A stretch of 64,000 bases of DNA from Thermomicrobium sp. CFH 73360 (GCF_023806465.1 NZ_JAMSLS010000001.1:62001-126000), one strand, 5' to 3'. Numbered from the stretch's first letter, positions 7,693-17,900 are shown. The notes: a model not told the origin generated them from the sequence alone. A program made the numbers and translations.

Positions 7693-9048
7693 TCACTCAA
7701 GGACGTCAGCCAACGCTCCTGCCACGGCTTCGATGAGGATGTCGCACTCTGCGCGAGAAATGGTGAGCGGCGGTGCCATGACGATTCCATCTGGCGTGCA
7801 GCGGACGATGACGCCGCGGCGTCGTGTTGCAGCCTCGAGCTTGGCACCAAGCTTAAACTCCGGTGGGTACTTCTCTTTGGTGACCTTATCCTGGACAACC
7901 TCGATAAGGAGCATCAGCCCTTTGCCACGCACCTCACCGACGTACGGACGTTCCTCAAGTTGCCGCAAGGCCTCCAGGAGATAAGTCCCGGCCTCCGCGG
8001 CATTCTCCCATAGTCGTTCCGCGAGCAAAATATCGAGGTTACGGAGCGCGACGGCACAAGACACCGGATGCCCCGAATAGGTGAAGCCATGCATAAAGAC
8101 GCGATCGGCACTCGCCAAAGTGTCCGCAATTTCGTCGCTTACTCCAACTCCACCCAGTGGGAGATATCCGGAGGTGATGCCCTTGGCGAAGGTCACGATG
8201 TCCGGCACGATCCCGTACTGCTGCATCCCGAAGAGTGTTCCCGTACGCCCAAAACCGGTGATCACCTCGTCAAGGATGAGTAAGATACCGTACCGCCGGA
8301 GAACACGAGCGATTGCTGGCCAATACCCGTCGGGTGGAACTACGACTCCACCCGCACCCTGGACGGGCTCCCCAATGAACGCAGCGATCGTCTCCGGCCC
8401 CTCACGCTGAATCGTCTCCTCGAGTTCCTGCACGAGACGTGCCACAAACTCCTCGTCAGAGAGTCCTTCCCCGAAGCGATACTTGTATGGAGCTGTTAAA
8501 TGGATGAATCCCGGCGGCCGTGGCCCGAACCCTTCCCAGTAGGACGGCACACCAGTCGCAGACAAGGCCCCCATCGCGATCCCGTGATAAGCCATTCGGC
8601 GCGAAAGGATCTTCATGCGGTCGGGCTGGCCTTTCAGCCACCAGTAATAACGCGCGATCTTGATCGCTGTCTCATTCGATTCTGCGCCACCACAGGTGAA
8701 CTGGAAGTGGTTGAGCGGTTCGGGGAAGAGGTTAGCCAGACGCGCTGCAAGTTCGATCGTCGGCGGACTCGCCAATCCAAAGAAGGTCGGGACGAACGCG
8801 ATTCGCTCCATTTGCGCCCGTGCAACCTCGGCCAGCTCTCGACGGCCATGGCCCACGTTCACGTTCCATAACCCTGCGAATCCGTCGAGGTATCGACGTC
8901 CCTCGGCATCCCAAACCCATACGCCTTCCCCTCGGACGAGAACCAGTGGTCCCTCACGGCGGAGCTGGTGCAGGTTCGTCAATGGATGCAGATGGTGCGC
9001 AATGTCCTTCTGCACCAACTCCGCCGCATTCGAGGTCTCAACTTGCAT
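7693..9048 (-). CDS. class III aminotransferase (omega-amino acid:pyruvate transaminase type)
   Basis: Pyridoxal-phosphate fold type I transaminase acting on an omega- or diamine-type amino donor; the true substrate is not determined. Family motifs: YLDGFAGLWNVNVGHGR near the N-terminus, FTCGGAESNETAIK for phosphate binding, YHG, IGEPVQGAGGV, LILDEVITGFGRTG, and the PLP lysine in FAKGITSGY. 451 residues from the ATG ending at 9048, which has AGGAGG 8 nt upstream, normal for the family. Another aminotransferase of the same architecture is encoded at 33148-34542, and HemL at 61816-63102 shares the fold. It appears to be a single-gene unit, divergent from greA. Confidence 0.9.
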   Translation of the reverse strand: MQVETSNAAELVQKDIAHHLHPLTNLHQLRREGPLVLVRGEGVWVWDAEGRRYLDGFAGLWNVNVGHGRRELAEVARAQMERIAFVPTFFGLASPPTIELAARLANLFPEPLNHFQFTCGGAESNETAIKIARYYWWLKGQPDRMKILSRRMAYHGIAMGALSATGVPSYWEGFGPRPPGFIHLTAPYKYRFGEGLSDEEFVARLVQELEETIQREGPETIAAFIGEPVQGAGGVVVPPDGYWPAIARVLRRYGILLILDEVITGFGRTGTLFGMQQYGIVPDIVTFAKGITSGYLPLGGVGVSDEIADTLASADRVFMHGFTYSGHPVSCAVALRNLDILLAERLWENAAEAGTYLLEALRQLEERPYVGEVRGKGLMLLIEVVQDKVTKEKYPPEFKLGAKLEAATRRRGVIVRCTPDGIVMAPPLTISRAECDILIEAVAGALADVLE

Positions 9049-9269
9049 TGTACTGCCCTCCTCGCCTGCATTCGGACCCACACGATTGTTCTCGAGAGGA
9101 GCGCGTCACGTCCACTACGATTCTCATGACCGCAGAGTAGCACGCTGCCCTGGGTCTGGCCGCCGTGGTCACTTGGAAACACACACGCTATCATTACCAT
9201 TCGCGTCCGAGAAGGGAACGCGCGAGCGAAAAGGAACTCGAAATCTGCCGTGCAGGAGGTCAAACGACG

Positions 9270-9740
9270 ATGACTCGTGAGCGAATTCCGATCACGCGGG
9301 AAGGGCTGGAGGCGCTGCGCCGGGAATATGAGTATCTTGTGAAGCATCGCCGACCCGAGATCGCACGCGTCATCCAAGAGGCGCGCGAGCATGGGGACAT
9401 CCGGGAAAACGCCGCCTACGATGCCGCGAAGCATGATCAAGCATTCATCGAGGGGCGTATCCGGGAAATTGAGGAACTCTTGAAGCGTGTCGAACTTATC
9501 GAAGAGCCGACCGATGGTGACCGTTCGGTTGTCCGAGTCGGCTCAACCGTCACCATCGAAATTGATGGAGAGATCGAAACGTATACGATCGTCGGTGCGA
9601 TCGAGGCCAAGCCGTCGGCTGGCCGCATCTCGAACGAGTCGCCGGTTGGGAAAGCGTTGCTCGGCCGTCGGGTCGGCGACAGCGTCATGATCGATACCCC
9701 CAACGGCCAGATCACGGCACGTATCCTTGAGGTTTCGTGA
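9270..9740 (+). CDS. greA: transcription elongation factor GreA
   Basis: Rescues backtracked RNA polymerase by inserting its coiled coil in the secondary channel and stimulating transcript cleavage. Residues 1-75 form the antiparallel coiled coil, with the acidic tip contained in EAREHGDIRENAAYDAAK (family motif GDLSENAEY). Residues 80-156 form the FKBP-like domain with NESPVGKALLGRRVGD. 156 residues, standard. The ATG at 9270 has AGGAGGT at 9254-9260. The YbaK gene begins within 20 nt of its stop, so the two probably share a transcript. Confidence 0.96.
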   Translation: MTRERIPITREGLEALRREYEYLVKHRRPEIARVIQEAREHGDIRENAAYDAAKHDQAFIEGRIREIEELLKRVELIEEPTDGDRSVVRVGSTVTIEIDGEIETYTIVGAIEAKPSAGRISNESPVGKALLGRRVGDSVMIDTPNGQITARILEVS

Positions 9741-9759
9741 CTTGCTCTCGGAGTGCACC

Positions 9760-10239
9760 GTGTCACGCCTGGACACAACGACTCTCGAAGCGTTCCTTAG
9801 GCGTCAGGGGGTACAGTCCCGATTGCTACACCTCGATCAACCTACGAGGACTGTTACCGAAGCGGCACAGGCACTCGGTGTTTCACCGCGCTGCATCGTG
9901 AAATCCCTCCTCTTCTCGACTGTGGATGGCAAGTGCGTGCTCGCTGTCGTCCGCGGTGACCAGCGAGTGGATCGTGTACTGCTCGCAGCTGCGCTTGGCT
10001 GTGACCAGCTGGTACTTGCCCCCGCCGAGCAGGTCGTGACCGTTACTGGTTACCCAGCTGGTGCAACTCCGCCGGTCGGACATGCCACATCTGTCCCAGT
10101 CATCGTCGATCCGGCCGTTCTGGAGGAGCCAATCGTCTATGGTGGCGGTGGTGACGATCACACGATGCTGGAAATCCGTCCCGAGGACATCATTCGCGTG
10201 TCGGGAGCCCGGGTCGTACGGATCGCACAATCCACCTGA
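9760..10239 (+). CDS. YbaK/EbsC family aminoacyl-tRNA deacylase
   Basis: Free-standing editing protein related to the ProRS INS domain; members hydrolyse mischarged tRNAs such as Cys-tRNA(Pro) or Ala-tRNA(Pro). Recognisable signatures are the N-terminal TVTEAAQALGVSPRCIVKSLLF, with the conserved Lys in IVKSL, LAVVRGDQRVD, and the C-terminal GGGGDDHTMLEIRPEDI. About 159 residues. The GTG at 9760 has GGAG six nt upstream; an upstream ATG at 9727 would overlap greA by 14 nt and lacks a better site. Likely co-transcribed with greA. Which tRNA is edited cannot be told. Confidence 0.85.
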   Translation: MSRLDTTTLEAFLRRQGVQSRLLHLDQPTRTVTEAAQALGVSPRCIVKSLLFSTVDGKCVLAVVRGDQRVDRVLLAAALGCDQLVLAPAEQVVTVTGYPAGATPPVGHATSVPVIVDPAVLEEPIVYGGGGDDHTMLEIRPEDIIRVSGARVVRIAQST

Positions 10240-10248
10240 ACGCGAGGC

Positions 10249-11130
10249 TTAGCGCCGTCGCTCGCCCCTTCGTTCCAGAAAGGCCTCAACCGCTTCGCGC
10301 GTCGGCACGGCATCAGGCCCGAGTCCTTGGATCCTCAAAGCGGCAGCAGCGGCGGCCATCTTCGCCGCCCACAGCGTTGCTTCGTGCTGGGCACGGAGCA
10401 AAAAGAGCACTGCCGCGAAGACGTCCCCCGCTCCGACATCATCGCGCACAGTCACTGGGTAGGCCGGGATATCATAGCTCCGTCCACGGTCAATCACGGT
10501 CGCTCCGTCAGGTCCTCTGGTGATGGCAACAACGCCACGCTGTGCGATCGCCTCAATCTCATCCCTCGCAAGAGTGTGCTCTAATGTGCTGAGGACGAAC
10601 CCGTCGAGCCGCGTCACCAGCTCATGCGGCAGGCGCAGGGGAATAAGCCGAACGCGGCCACCGGAGCGTGGCCACTGCCGCATCCACCCTTGCGGGGTCG
10701 CGCCGAGGAACTCAGGGCTGAGACGACCAGCCTGCCGTGGATCAATCTCCTGGGCGACAGGAGCCAAATGAATAATCCGTGCCGAGCGCCAGGTTGGCGG
10801 CAACCCGCTGAGATCGATCGGCCCGGCCCACGAGTGGACTGTTTGCTCACGGCGTCCTGCGACCGTACGATTCGTGAAAACAGTCGGCGCAGCAGCCTCC
10901 TGCACGATCATTGCAACTTCATGGGAGAACCGTGCGAGCTCCTCGCTAATTGCTGCGCCATAGGTGTCGAACTTCCCGCGGGTCAAGATGGCAGCATCCA
11001 ACCCAAACCGCGCTGCCGTCAGCGCCGCATAGAGCGCGGTGCCGCCGAGCCGAGCCGACCCCGTTGTCGGATCGAGATCAACCGTCACATGGCCGATCGC
11101 GACATATTGTGGAGCACGCTGTGAACTCAC
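10249..11130 (-). CDS. PfkB family carbohydrate/nucleoside kinase
   Basis: Ribokinase-fold kinase. The second PfkB signature is clear as DDVGAGDVFAAVLFLL with the catalytic Asp, and the N-terminal part has IGHVTVDL and GGTALYAALTAARFG. About 293 residues, near the family norm, though the central part is divergent so the sugar or nucleoside substrate is unknown. GTG start at 11130 with GGGA 7 nt upstream. It lies 40 nt downstream of jag and may be the last gene of the rpmH operon, an unusual companion where trmE/gidA often sit in other bacteria. Confidence 0.85.
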   Translation of the reverse strand: MSSQRAPQYVAIGHVTVDLDPTTGSARLGGTALYAALTAARFGLDAAILTRGKFDTYGAAISEELARFSHEVAMIVQEAAAPTVFTNRTVAGRREQTVHSWAGPIDLSGLPPTWRSARIIHLAPVAQEIDPRQAGRLSPEFLGATPQGWMRQWPRSGGRVRLIPLRLPHELVTRLDGFVLSTLEHTLARDEIEAIAQRGVVAITRGPDGATVIDRGRSYDIPAYPVTVRDDVGAGDVFAAVLFLLRAQHEATLWAAKMAAAAAALRIQGLGPDAVPTREAVEAFLERRGERRR

Positions 11131-11169
11131 CGGGGAATCCCTTTCCGGCCGCTGGCCTCCCTGGCGACA

Positions 11170-11853
11170 TCAGCGGCGCGGGTAGACAGTGACTCGTCGT
11201 TGATCCCCCTCACCGCTACTGCGCGTCTCCACGTCTGGGTTCTCACGCAATGCGACATGGATGACCCGGCGCTCGTTCGCGGGCATCGGCTCAAGCGTCA
11301 CTGGTTGCTTGGTGCGTGCCACCTGGCGCGCTACGCGATGCGCCAGTGCAATCAGCGACTCCTCACGACGGCTCCGGTACCCCTCAACGTCGATGATCAC
11401 ACGTGTCCACGACGAAAGGCGCCGATTGACAAGCACGTTCACCAAGTACTGGAGCTGCGCCAGGTGCTCGCCGCGCCGCCCAATCAGCATACCCGAATGT
11501 GGACCATGAATGTCGATGAAGACAGTCGGTGGATCCTCCGGTCCGAGTTCGATAATTGACGGATTGTCGACCGCTAAGACCGTACAGGAGAAGCCCATCG
11601 CCTGCAGGAGTTCTCGCACTACCTGTTTCACAATTGCTTCGGTCTGGGGATCTGGTCGCTTGATCGGTCCCCTCGACACCTCACCGCTACCGAGTGGGGT
11701 CACCCGAACGAGTGCTTCCCCTCCATAGGGGACATTGTCGACGAGCACTTCCACATGAACGCGCTCGCGAGGTAATCCCAACTGTTCCAGCGCGAGCTTT
11801 ACTGCCTCATCGACCGATCGAGCCTGAATCTCAACAGCTCTCTTTTCCGCCAT
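11170..11853 (-). CDS. khpB: Jag/KhpB RNA-binding protein (Jag-N, KH, R3H)
   Basis: RNA-binding protein associated with YidC. Domains in order: Jag-N (residues 1-50, ARSVDEAVKLALEQLGL), a linker, a KH-like domain with IGRRGEHLAQLQYLVN (GxxG loop IGRRGE) and a C-terminal R3H domain with PANERRVIHVAL (the R-x3-H core). 227 residues. The ATG ending at 11853 has AGAGG 7 nt upstream. In Gram-positive bacteria KhpB works with KhpA in regulating envelope synthesis; that role is inferred by family. Immediately downstream of yidC in the conserved rpmH-rnpA-yidD-yidC-jag order. Confidence 0.95.
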   Translation of the reverse strand: MAEKRAVEIQARSVDEAVKLALEQLGLPRERVHVEVLVDNVPYGGEALVRVTPLGSGEVSRGPIKRPDPQTEAIVKQVVRELLQAMGFSCTVLAVDNPSIIELGPEDPPTVFIDIHGPHSGMLIGRRGEHLAQLQYLVNVLVNRRLSSWTRVIIDVEGYRSRREESLIALAHRVARQVARTKQPVTLEPMPANERRVIHVALRENPDVETRSSGEGDQRRVTVYPRR

Positions 11854-11908
11854 CACCGCGCCTCTGTCCCCCCGTGCCCCGGTCGGGACGCGCTGCGTGA
11901 CCGCTCAC

Positions 11909-12844
11909 TCAGGATGACCGCTTGCCACGCGAACGCGAACGTCTTGGTACCAGCGCAGCAGGGTCGAGCGGTGGCTGGTCAGCGGGAGCCGAAACGGCAG
12001 CAGATGTGCGATCAGACGGATTCGGCTCTCCTGCAGCCGGCGTCCCCTGCTGGGCCTGCGTCTGAGCCTGTTGCAGGAGTCGGTTGAGGAGACCACCGCG
12101 ATTTCCCTTGTTGTTCACTCGCTGCTTCGGATCGACGTACCCCAACCGTCGATGCTCCGGCAACTCGGGCAGGAACGGCAACCAGTCGCGCATCGCGCCC
12201 CACCCGGTGATCAACCACTGCTGTACCACACTATAGAGTGCAGAAACGACCCAATAGAGAACGGGACCTGCCGCGAAATTCCACCCAAACAAGACCACCA
12301 TCGCGGGCATGAACAGCATCATCGAGTACATCATCTGCTGCTGCGGATCTTCGAATCGCCGCATCCCTGCTGGACGAGTCATCCGCGTTTGGATGAACTG
12401 AAATACACCAGCCAAGATCGGCAGAATCCGCAAGGGATCGGGTTGTGCGAGATCGGGTACCCACAGGAACCCGTGTGCCCACGCACCGACCTGACTCAGA
12501 GACAAGTTCCGGATCGCAAAGTACAAGCCGAAGAACACTGGAATCTGCAGGAGCATCGGAAGGCAACCCGACATTGGGTTGATACCATGCTCCTGATACA
12601 GTTTCATCATTTCGGCGGAAAGGCGCTGCCGGTCCTGCCCATACTTCTTCTGCAATTCCCGAATTTTGGGCTGGAGTTCCTGCATCGCCTTGGTAGAACG
12701 CACCGACTTAATTGTGAGCGGCAGGAGCACCGTCTTGATCAAGATCGTGAACAGAATGATCGCGACACCTGCGCTCCCCGTTAATTCAGCGGTGCGTGCC
12801 AAGCCCCATTCGATCGCATAGACAAACTGATCCCAGATGATCAA
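11909..12844 (-). CDS. yidC: membrane protein insertase YidC/OxaA
   Basis: Inserts and folds inner-membrane proteins, alone or with Sec. It is the short Gram-positive type without the large periplasmic domain. Five hydrophobic stretches flank the conserved cytosolic coiled coil MQELQPKIRELQKKYG and the NPMSGCLPMLLQIPVFFGLY segment. The usual groove Arg is replaced by Lys in FTILIKTVLLPL, as in some other families. The C-terminal tail is long, Gln/Pro/Ala-rich and ends in a basic RRSRSRGKRSS, probably contacting the ribosome. The start is TTG at 12844, supported by GGAGG 6 nt upstream. Between yidD and jag. Confidence 0.96.
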   Translation of the reverse strand: MIIWDQFVYAIEWGLARTAELTGSAGVAIILFTILIKTVLLPLTIKSVRSTKAMQELQPKIRELQKKYGQDRQRLSAEMMKLYQEHGINPMSGCLPMLLQIPVFFGLYFAIRNLSLSQVGAWAHGFLWVPDLAQPDPLRILPILAGVFQFIQTRMTRPAGMRRFEDPQQQMMYSMMLFMPAMVVLFGWNFAAGPVLYWVVSALYSVVQQWLITGWGAMRDWLPFLPELPEHRRLGYVDPKQRVNNKGNRGGLLNRLLQQAQTQAQQGTPAAGEPNPSDRTSAAVSAPADQPPLDPAALVPRRSRSRGKRSS

Positions 12845-12892
12845 CGGCTTCCTCCTGAATGCCGGTCACTCATTGGTGACACCCGACTTTGC

Positions 12893-13102
12893 TCATGGCA
12901 CCGGATCGTATCCACCAGGATGGAAAGGATGGCAGCGTGCGATGCGCCGCACCGCCAAGATGCCTCCTTTGATGATACCGTACCGCTCGATCGCCTCGTA
13001 GCCATACTCCGAGCACGTTGGATAGAAGCGGCACGCAGGTGGCAGACCCGGCGAGATAAAACGCTGGTAGAAGCGAATGAAGAGGAGGACTAACCCTTTC
13101 AT
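12893..13102 (-). CDS. yidD: membrane protein insertion efficiency factor YidD
   Basis: Small amphipathic protein that helps YidC-mediated insertion. It matches the family throughout: [35 protein letters not shown] with the three conserved cysteines region [11 protein letters not shown], then [17 protein letters not shown] at the C-terminus. I start it at the ATG ending at 13102 (69 residues), which overlaps the rnpA stop as ATGA and implies coupled translation; an upstream in-frame GTG or ATG within rnpA is less likely. Confidence 0.93.
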   Translation of the reverse strand: MKGLVLLFIRFYQRFISPGLPPACRFYPTCSEYGYEAIERYGIIKGGILAVRRIARCHPFHPGGYDPVP

Positions 13103-13482
13103 CGCGCCAAACCCTGAGAATCTCCCTCTCGATCTTGATCCGCCCACAATCCAGCCCGCTTCACCAACGACTCGACTGTGGCGGCAACTTCATGATACGT
13201 CACAGACTCATCTGCCAGTGTACCCCGGGCGACAAACACGAGGTCATAGCCCTGTTGGAGATGCGGATGCATCCGCCGTACCGCTTCACGCAGCCAGCGC
13301 TTCACCCGGTTGCGACGCACCGCCTTCCCGACTCGCCGCCCGACCGCGAATCCGTACCGATTATGTGCAAGCCCGTTCAGTGCGACGCGCAAAACGACGA
13401 GTCGACTACTCACGGTCCGGCCCCGGCGCCGCACCTGCTCGAAATCGCTGGAACGGCGGAGACGCAACCGCCGCGCGATCAC
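13099..13482 (-). CDS. rnpA: ribonuclease P protein component
   Basis: Protein subunit of RNase P, which matures tRNA 5' ends with the M1 RNA (whose gene is not in this window). The conserved RNR motif is seen as [19 protein letters not shown], preceded by [11 protein letters not shown], and the protein is Arg-rich as expected. 127 residues. The start is GTG at 13482, nine bases after the rpmH stop. The stop overlaps the yidD ATG. Confidence 0.95.
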   Translation of the reverse strand: MIARRLRLRRSSDFEQVRRRGRTVSSRLVVLRVALNGLAHNRYGFAVGRRVGKAVRRNRVKRWLREAVRRMHPHLQQGYDLVFVARGTLADESVTYHEVAATVESLVKRAGLWADQDREGDSQGLAR

Positions 13483-13490
13483 AAGAATGC

Positions 13491-13661
13491 CTAGCGCTTA
13501 TTGGGCGTGATCTTCTTTTCGTCCGACACAGTCAGCTTCCAGCGCCCTTTTAGGCGCCGTCGCTTCAGGACGGCTCGCCCACCACGGGTGCTCATTCGAG
13601 CCAGGAATCCATGGACGCGCTTCCGACCTAACCGATTCGGCTGATATGTTCGCTTTGGCAC
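13491..13661 (-). CDS. rpmH: 50S ribosomal protein L34
   Basis: A 56-residue protein of the large ribosomal subunit. Reading the minus strand from the GTG ending at 13661 gives (V)[18 protein letters not shown], then [20 protein letters not shown] and a tail ending ITPNKR. The middle matches L34 closely; the C-terminal extension [15 protein letters not shown] is longer than in many bacteria (E. coli L34 has 46 residues). GGGGAG lies about 8 nt upstream of the GTG. First gene of the rpmH-rnpA-yidD-yidC-jag operon; dnaA is not next to it. Confidence 0.95.
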   Translation of the reverse strand: MPKRTYQPNRLGRKRVHGFLARMSTRGGRAVLKRRRLKGRWKLTVSDEKKITPNKR

Positions 13662-13733
13662 TGCTCAGCTCCCCACTCGGGATTAGCCTCACACAAAAAA
13701 GCCCGCGTCGGCCCGCGCCGCCACGGCATTCTC

Positions 13734-13763
13734 AGTATAACACGCAGGACGTGTTCACGTCAC
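13734..13763 (-). promoter_or_regulatory. probable promoter of the rpmH operon
   Basis: On the minus strand, GTGACG (13758-13763) and TATACT (13734-13739) with an 18-nt spacer, about 70 nt upstream of the rpmH GTG. The -35 overlaps the stop region of the preceding gene. A GC-rich stretch ending in T6 lies between this promoter and rpmH. Confidence 0.5.
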
Positions 13764-14804
13764 TGCAGCGACAACACCATTTAGTACTGAGGCAATCCGC
13801 TGTAAGAAACGTTCTCGCCCAAGATTCAAATGCCGGTTCGAAACGAAGACAACCGCTAGATCGTAGGCCGGATCGTACCATGCAGCACAACCCGTGGCGC
13901 CCGTATGCCCAAAGCAACTCGGCGAGAAAAGATCCACCTCGCCAAAATACCCACCTCCCACCTCAAACCCGAGGCCCCATCCCGGCAGTCCCAGCGTCTC
14001 CGGAGTCTGCCGGCTCGTCATCGCCGCGACGGTTGCCCGCGCAAGCAAGCGCCCTGGCGCGTGCGGCGTAAAGTGGAGTAGAAACTGCACTACGTCCGGG
14101 AGCGTCGCCACGACTCCCCACGCTGGGTGGGCTAAGCGCAAACCGTATCGCGCACCATACATTGCCCAAGGCAATCCATCACCAAGCCCGCCCACGACTC
14201 GAGCAAGGCGCCCCTCATGCACATCACCCCGCAGCGGAAAGTGGGTCTCATCGAGGCCAGCTGGCAAGAGAACGAACTCCCGCATGAGCTCAGGGAAGGG
14301 TCGACCCGTCACGCGTTCCGCCAGCACGCCGAGAAGTGCGTATCCGAGGTCGCTGTACCCGATCCGACTTCCTGGAGCGAAGTCCAGCGGCTCAGTGAAG
14401 GCCGCCTCGATCACCTCGTCCAACGGAAGCTGCTGTTGCAACAGTAGCTCCATGTCAACGGGCTCATAGGGAATGCCTGAGGTGTGTGTCAAGAGATGTC
14501 GAACGGTGATCGTGCGCCGCTCATCCTCGTCAAACTCCGGCAAGATCGAAGCCACCGTCGTCCCGAGTGTCAAAATTCCCCGCTCGACCAGAGCGAGAAT
14601 AGTCGCCGCGGTGTAAAGCTTGCTCACCGAGGCCAACGGCCAGAGAACGCCAGGCCCGGCTGGTAGCCCCGGAGCGGCTTCACCTCCGTACCACTCGAGT
14701 AGCATTTCACCGCCTCGCCCGACTGCGAGGCCAGCTCCGTCAAGCTCGCCACTGTCAATAAACGAAGCGATCCGGCTCGTGACCGCGGAAAGCCGCTCGA
14801 TCAC
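13755..14804 (-). CDS. beta-lactamase family serine hydrolase (class C/AmpC-like fold)
   Basis: Serine hydrolase of the class C beta-lactamase, penicillin-binding and esterase superfamily. Catalytic motifs: SVSK (nucleophile Ser and general base Lys) after PLASVSKLYTAATILALVERG, Tyr in IGYSDLGYALLG (YxN-type site as YSD) and the HTG triad in FGHTGATG. About 349 residues. I chose the GTG ending at 14804 because GGAGGAGG lies 6 nt upstream; the frame extends upstream to 14906 but without a good site. No signal peptide, so it is probably cytosolic. Substrate unknown: esterase or D-aminopeptidase are more likely than antibiotic resistance. Divergent from the GAF/HD-GYP gene. Confidence 0.88.
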   Translation of the reverse strand: MIERLSAVTSRIASFIDSGELDGAGLAVGRGGEMLLEWYGGEAAPGLPAGPGVLWPLASVSKLYTAATILALVERGILTLGTTVASILPEFDEDERRTITVRHLLTHTSGIPYEPVDMELLLQQQLPLDEVIEAAFTEPLDFAPGSRIGYSDLGYALLGVLAERVTGRPFPELMREFVLLPAGLDETHFPLRGDVHEGRLARVVGGLGDGLPWAMYGARYGLRLAHPAWGVVATLPDVVQFLLHFTPHAPGRLLARATVAAMTSRQTPETLGLPGWGLGFEVGGGYFGEVDLFSPSCFGHTGATGCAAWYDPAYDLAVVFVSNRHLNLGRERFLQRIASVLNGVVAAVT

Positions 14805-14978
14805 ACTGAACCTCCTCCGTGAAGTTCCCCTTTGCACCAGCATAACGAAGTCTGCGCATGACCGTAAGACGGAATTCAGGACGATTGACCTACCTGTGAC
14901 TGCCATCTTTTGCCGAAGCCGTAATCGATATACTCAAGTGGTGGACATAGTGCCAACCATGCTTCGGTGGACCTAACC

Positions 14979-17900
14979 ATGCGAACGATCACCGAGCAAC
15001 CAGCACCGGAGAATCTTTTTCGTCACGTCCTTCGGACGCTCCTGCCGATCGTCAATGCCGACCTCGGCGGCTTTTTCGTCTTCGATGAGGACTTCGAACA
15101 GGTGCTCCTCGGGACGATCGAAGGCGAACTCCCTCCCGAATCGCTCACTCCGGTTGGTGTCGCCAAGGTTCCTCCCAGCCAGGTACCAGCCGAGCGCTGG
15201 ATCCGTGAACACCAGCGGCCGCTGCACCTTTATCGTCCCCGCGACTGGCGACGCTTCCCACCGGTCAATCCTGGCCTGCGGGAACTCGCATTGCGTGGCA
15301 AGCTTGTTGCCCTCGTGATTCCACTACGCTCGCAAGACGAACTCGTTGGCGTCGCTTATCTCTGGCGACATCACAACCCCCGTCCATTCCTTCGCCGGGA
15401 GATCCGTGAGGCTGAACGGTGGTGCTCACTCGCCGCTCTTGTCGCAATCGCTGGTCGTCTCTATGAACGCGAGGCGCTAGCACGCCAGGCACTGGCGCGC
15501 GTCTTGGCAATCGACCGCTCGCTGGCCACCGCGTCAAGTCACGACGCCGTTGGTCGGGCGGTGGTGGGTCCGCTGGCAGACTTCCTCGGCGTGGAATCTC
15601 TGGCGTTGTGGCTTCGGGCGGGAGAGGATCACAAAGTCTTTTTCCAGAATATCGCGGACGAAAGCATTCGGGAAACTCTCACTACCTGGGAGTTCTCCTG
15701 GTCACATTTTGAGCAATTGACCAGTCGGCCGCAGGTTGTTCCTCGTGACAGAGCATATGAGACGTTAGGCCCGTGGGTGGAAGCGCTCCCGACCTCGGTC
15801 GACCACATTATCCTCTGCAGCATTCGCTCCGACGCGAACGTTGTCGCACTGGTCGTCGGCTGGGACATCAGCGCAACAGTTCGACGTCCTTCGAACACGC
15901 GTCATGAGATACTGGAAGCAGCAGCAGTTCTTCTCGAGCAGATCGCCGTGACCCTTGTGCGGCTCTCCTTCCGAGCTGAGCTGGAAAGAACAATCAGTGA
16001 TCTGCGAAGCCTCTTGAAAGTCTCCCAGCGCGTTGTCTCTACTCCCTCAGTTGCTGATTTGCTGGAAGAAGTTGAACGCGTCATTCGTGACCGACTGCGG
16101 TATGATGCCATGATCTACCTTGAACCCGACCCAGATTCACCATACGCCTTGCGCGTTTCCTGGGGCTCCGGCACCATCCCTGAATCCCGCGTCGGACATC
16201 GTATTCCCCTCGATCGAAGTCTTGCTGGTTGGGTTTTCCGCACTGGCCGCGAACTCCTGATCACCGATACCTGGGAAGATCCTCGAACATACCATCGCCC
16301 AGGACAGCCTTTCCCCTTACGGTCACTACTCCTGTTCCCTGTTCGTTACGAGGAACAGACAATTGGCGTCCTTGGTTTTGGGCGGAAGCGAGTCTCTCCT
16401 TTCTCAGAATACGACCGCGAACTCGCTAGCCTCATCGCAAGTGAACTGGCTACAACAATTCGTTTCATCGCACAGCGCCATGCCCTGCGTCGGCAAGCAC
16501 ACTATCAGACCCTCCTTGCCACCGTCAGCCAGCTGCTCCTCCGCGACTTTGATCCGCGATCCTTCGCTCCTCCACTCGTCCAACAGCTCAGTGAATGGGT
16601 CGGTGGATCAGCGGCGTTGGTCCTCCAGTGTCCGGCCTTTCCGGCTCGTGCCGTCGCAACGGCGGATGCTCTGTCCTCTCACCGACTTCCCGACCTCGAG
16701 CCTTTGTGCCAAAACGCGTTCTATGAGTGGCTGGCATCAATGAGTTCTGAGCGTGCTCTAGATTTCAGTGATGCCGTGTTCGTACCGGCAGAATTCCGTG
16801 CGCCCTTCTCGGAAATTCTTGCAACATTTCACACTGTTCTCCTTGTAACGCTTGACCCTGACGAGACTCCAACTGGGTTTCTTTTACTCGCACTTCCAGA
16901 ACAGCTTCGGGCAGAACGGGGAGAGCTCGCCGTCACACTCTGGGAAGTGCGAAACCGTATTCTCCACGCAACTGAGCGGTGGATTGCGTTACTCGAGCAA
17001 GACACCGTAACACACCTGACACTCGATCTTGGGGCACAAAGCTCAAGCGACACGTTCGCACGCGCACTCCTTGCTAAGCTCTCTGCGCTCGTGCGGTTCG
17101 ATTTTGCCGCTGTCTTCGATCTCGACCGCGAACGAGGTCGCTTTGTCCCGCTTGCGACGACGCCGCACTTCGATGGCCTACCCAAGGGCTGGACGCTCGA
17201 GCCGGAGATCGCTGACTTTGGTGCACATTCCTCAGAAGGGACTCTAGAAGGGACTCTGCACTACATCCCAGACACCTCGACGAAGGATCTCGGATACGCC
17301 CTCCGCTTCGCGACAGCTGCACATCCGTCGTCCCTTGTTTTCGCCCCGCTTGCCATCCAGGGCGACGAGTTGGGACTCCTCCTCGTCGGACGCTTCGGAA
17401 CCCACCGCTTTTCCAAGAGCGAGCGTCGGCGCCTCGCCAAACTTACCACTCACGCCGCTCTCGCTTTCCACATCGTTCGTGGGAATGAGCGCGAACGGGC
17501 ACTCTATCGCGCCTCGGTGGAGGCGTTGGCCGCAGCGGTTGATGCCAAGGATCCAGCGACTCACGATCACTCGCGCCGTGTCGCACGGATCGCCCGCGTG
17601 ATTGCCGAACACTTACAGCTCTCACGAGAGGCGATCGAAGAGATTGAACTCGCCGCGCTCCTTCACGACATCGGCAAACTCGCTATCCCAGATCATGTCC
17701 TTGGGAAACCAGGAGCGTTGGACCCATCGGAATGGGCACTGATCCGGCTCCACCCCTCCATCGGCGCCGAAATCTTGGCAAATCATCCGCAACTAAGTCG
17801 CATTATTCCACTCGTCCGCGCCCACCACGAGCGTTGGGATGGTCGAGGTTATCCAGATGGCTTGTCTGGGGAGGAGATTCCGCTCGGCGCCGCCATTATT

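Noticed and set aside
13662-13733. GC-rich stretch followed by T6 (minus strand) as a terminator before rpmH
   Set aside because: The arms do not pair: GCCCGCG occurs as a direct repeat, not inverted, so no adequate stem forms.
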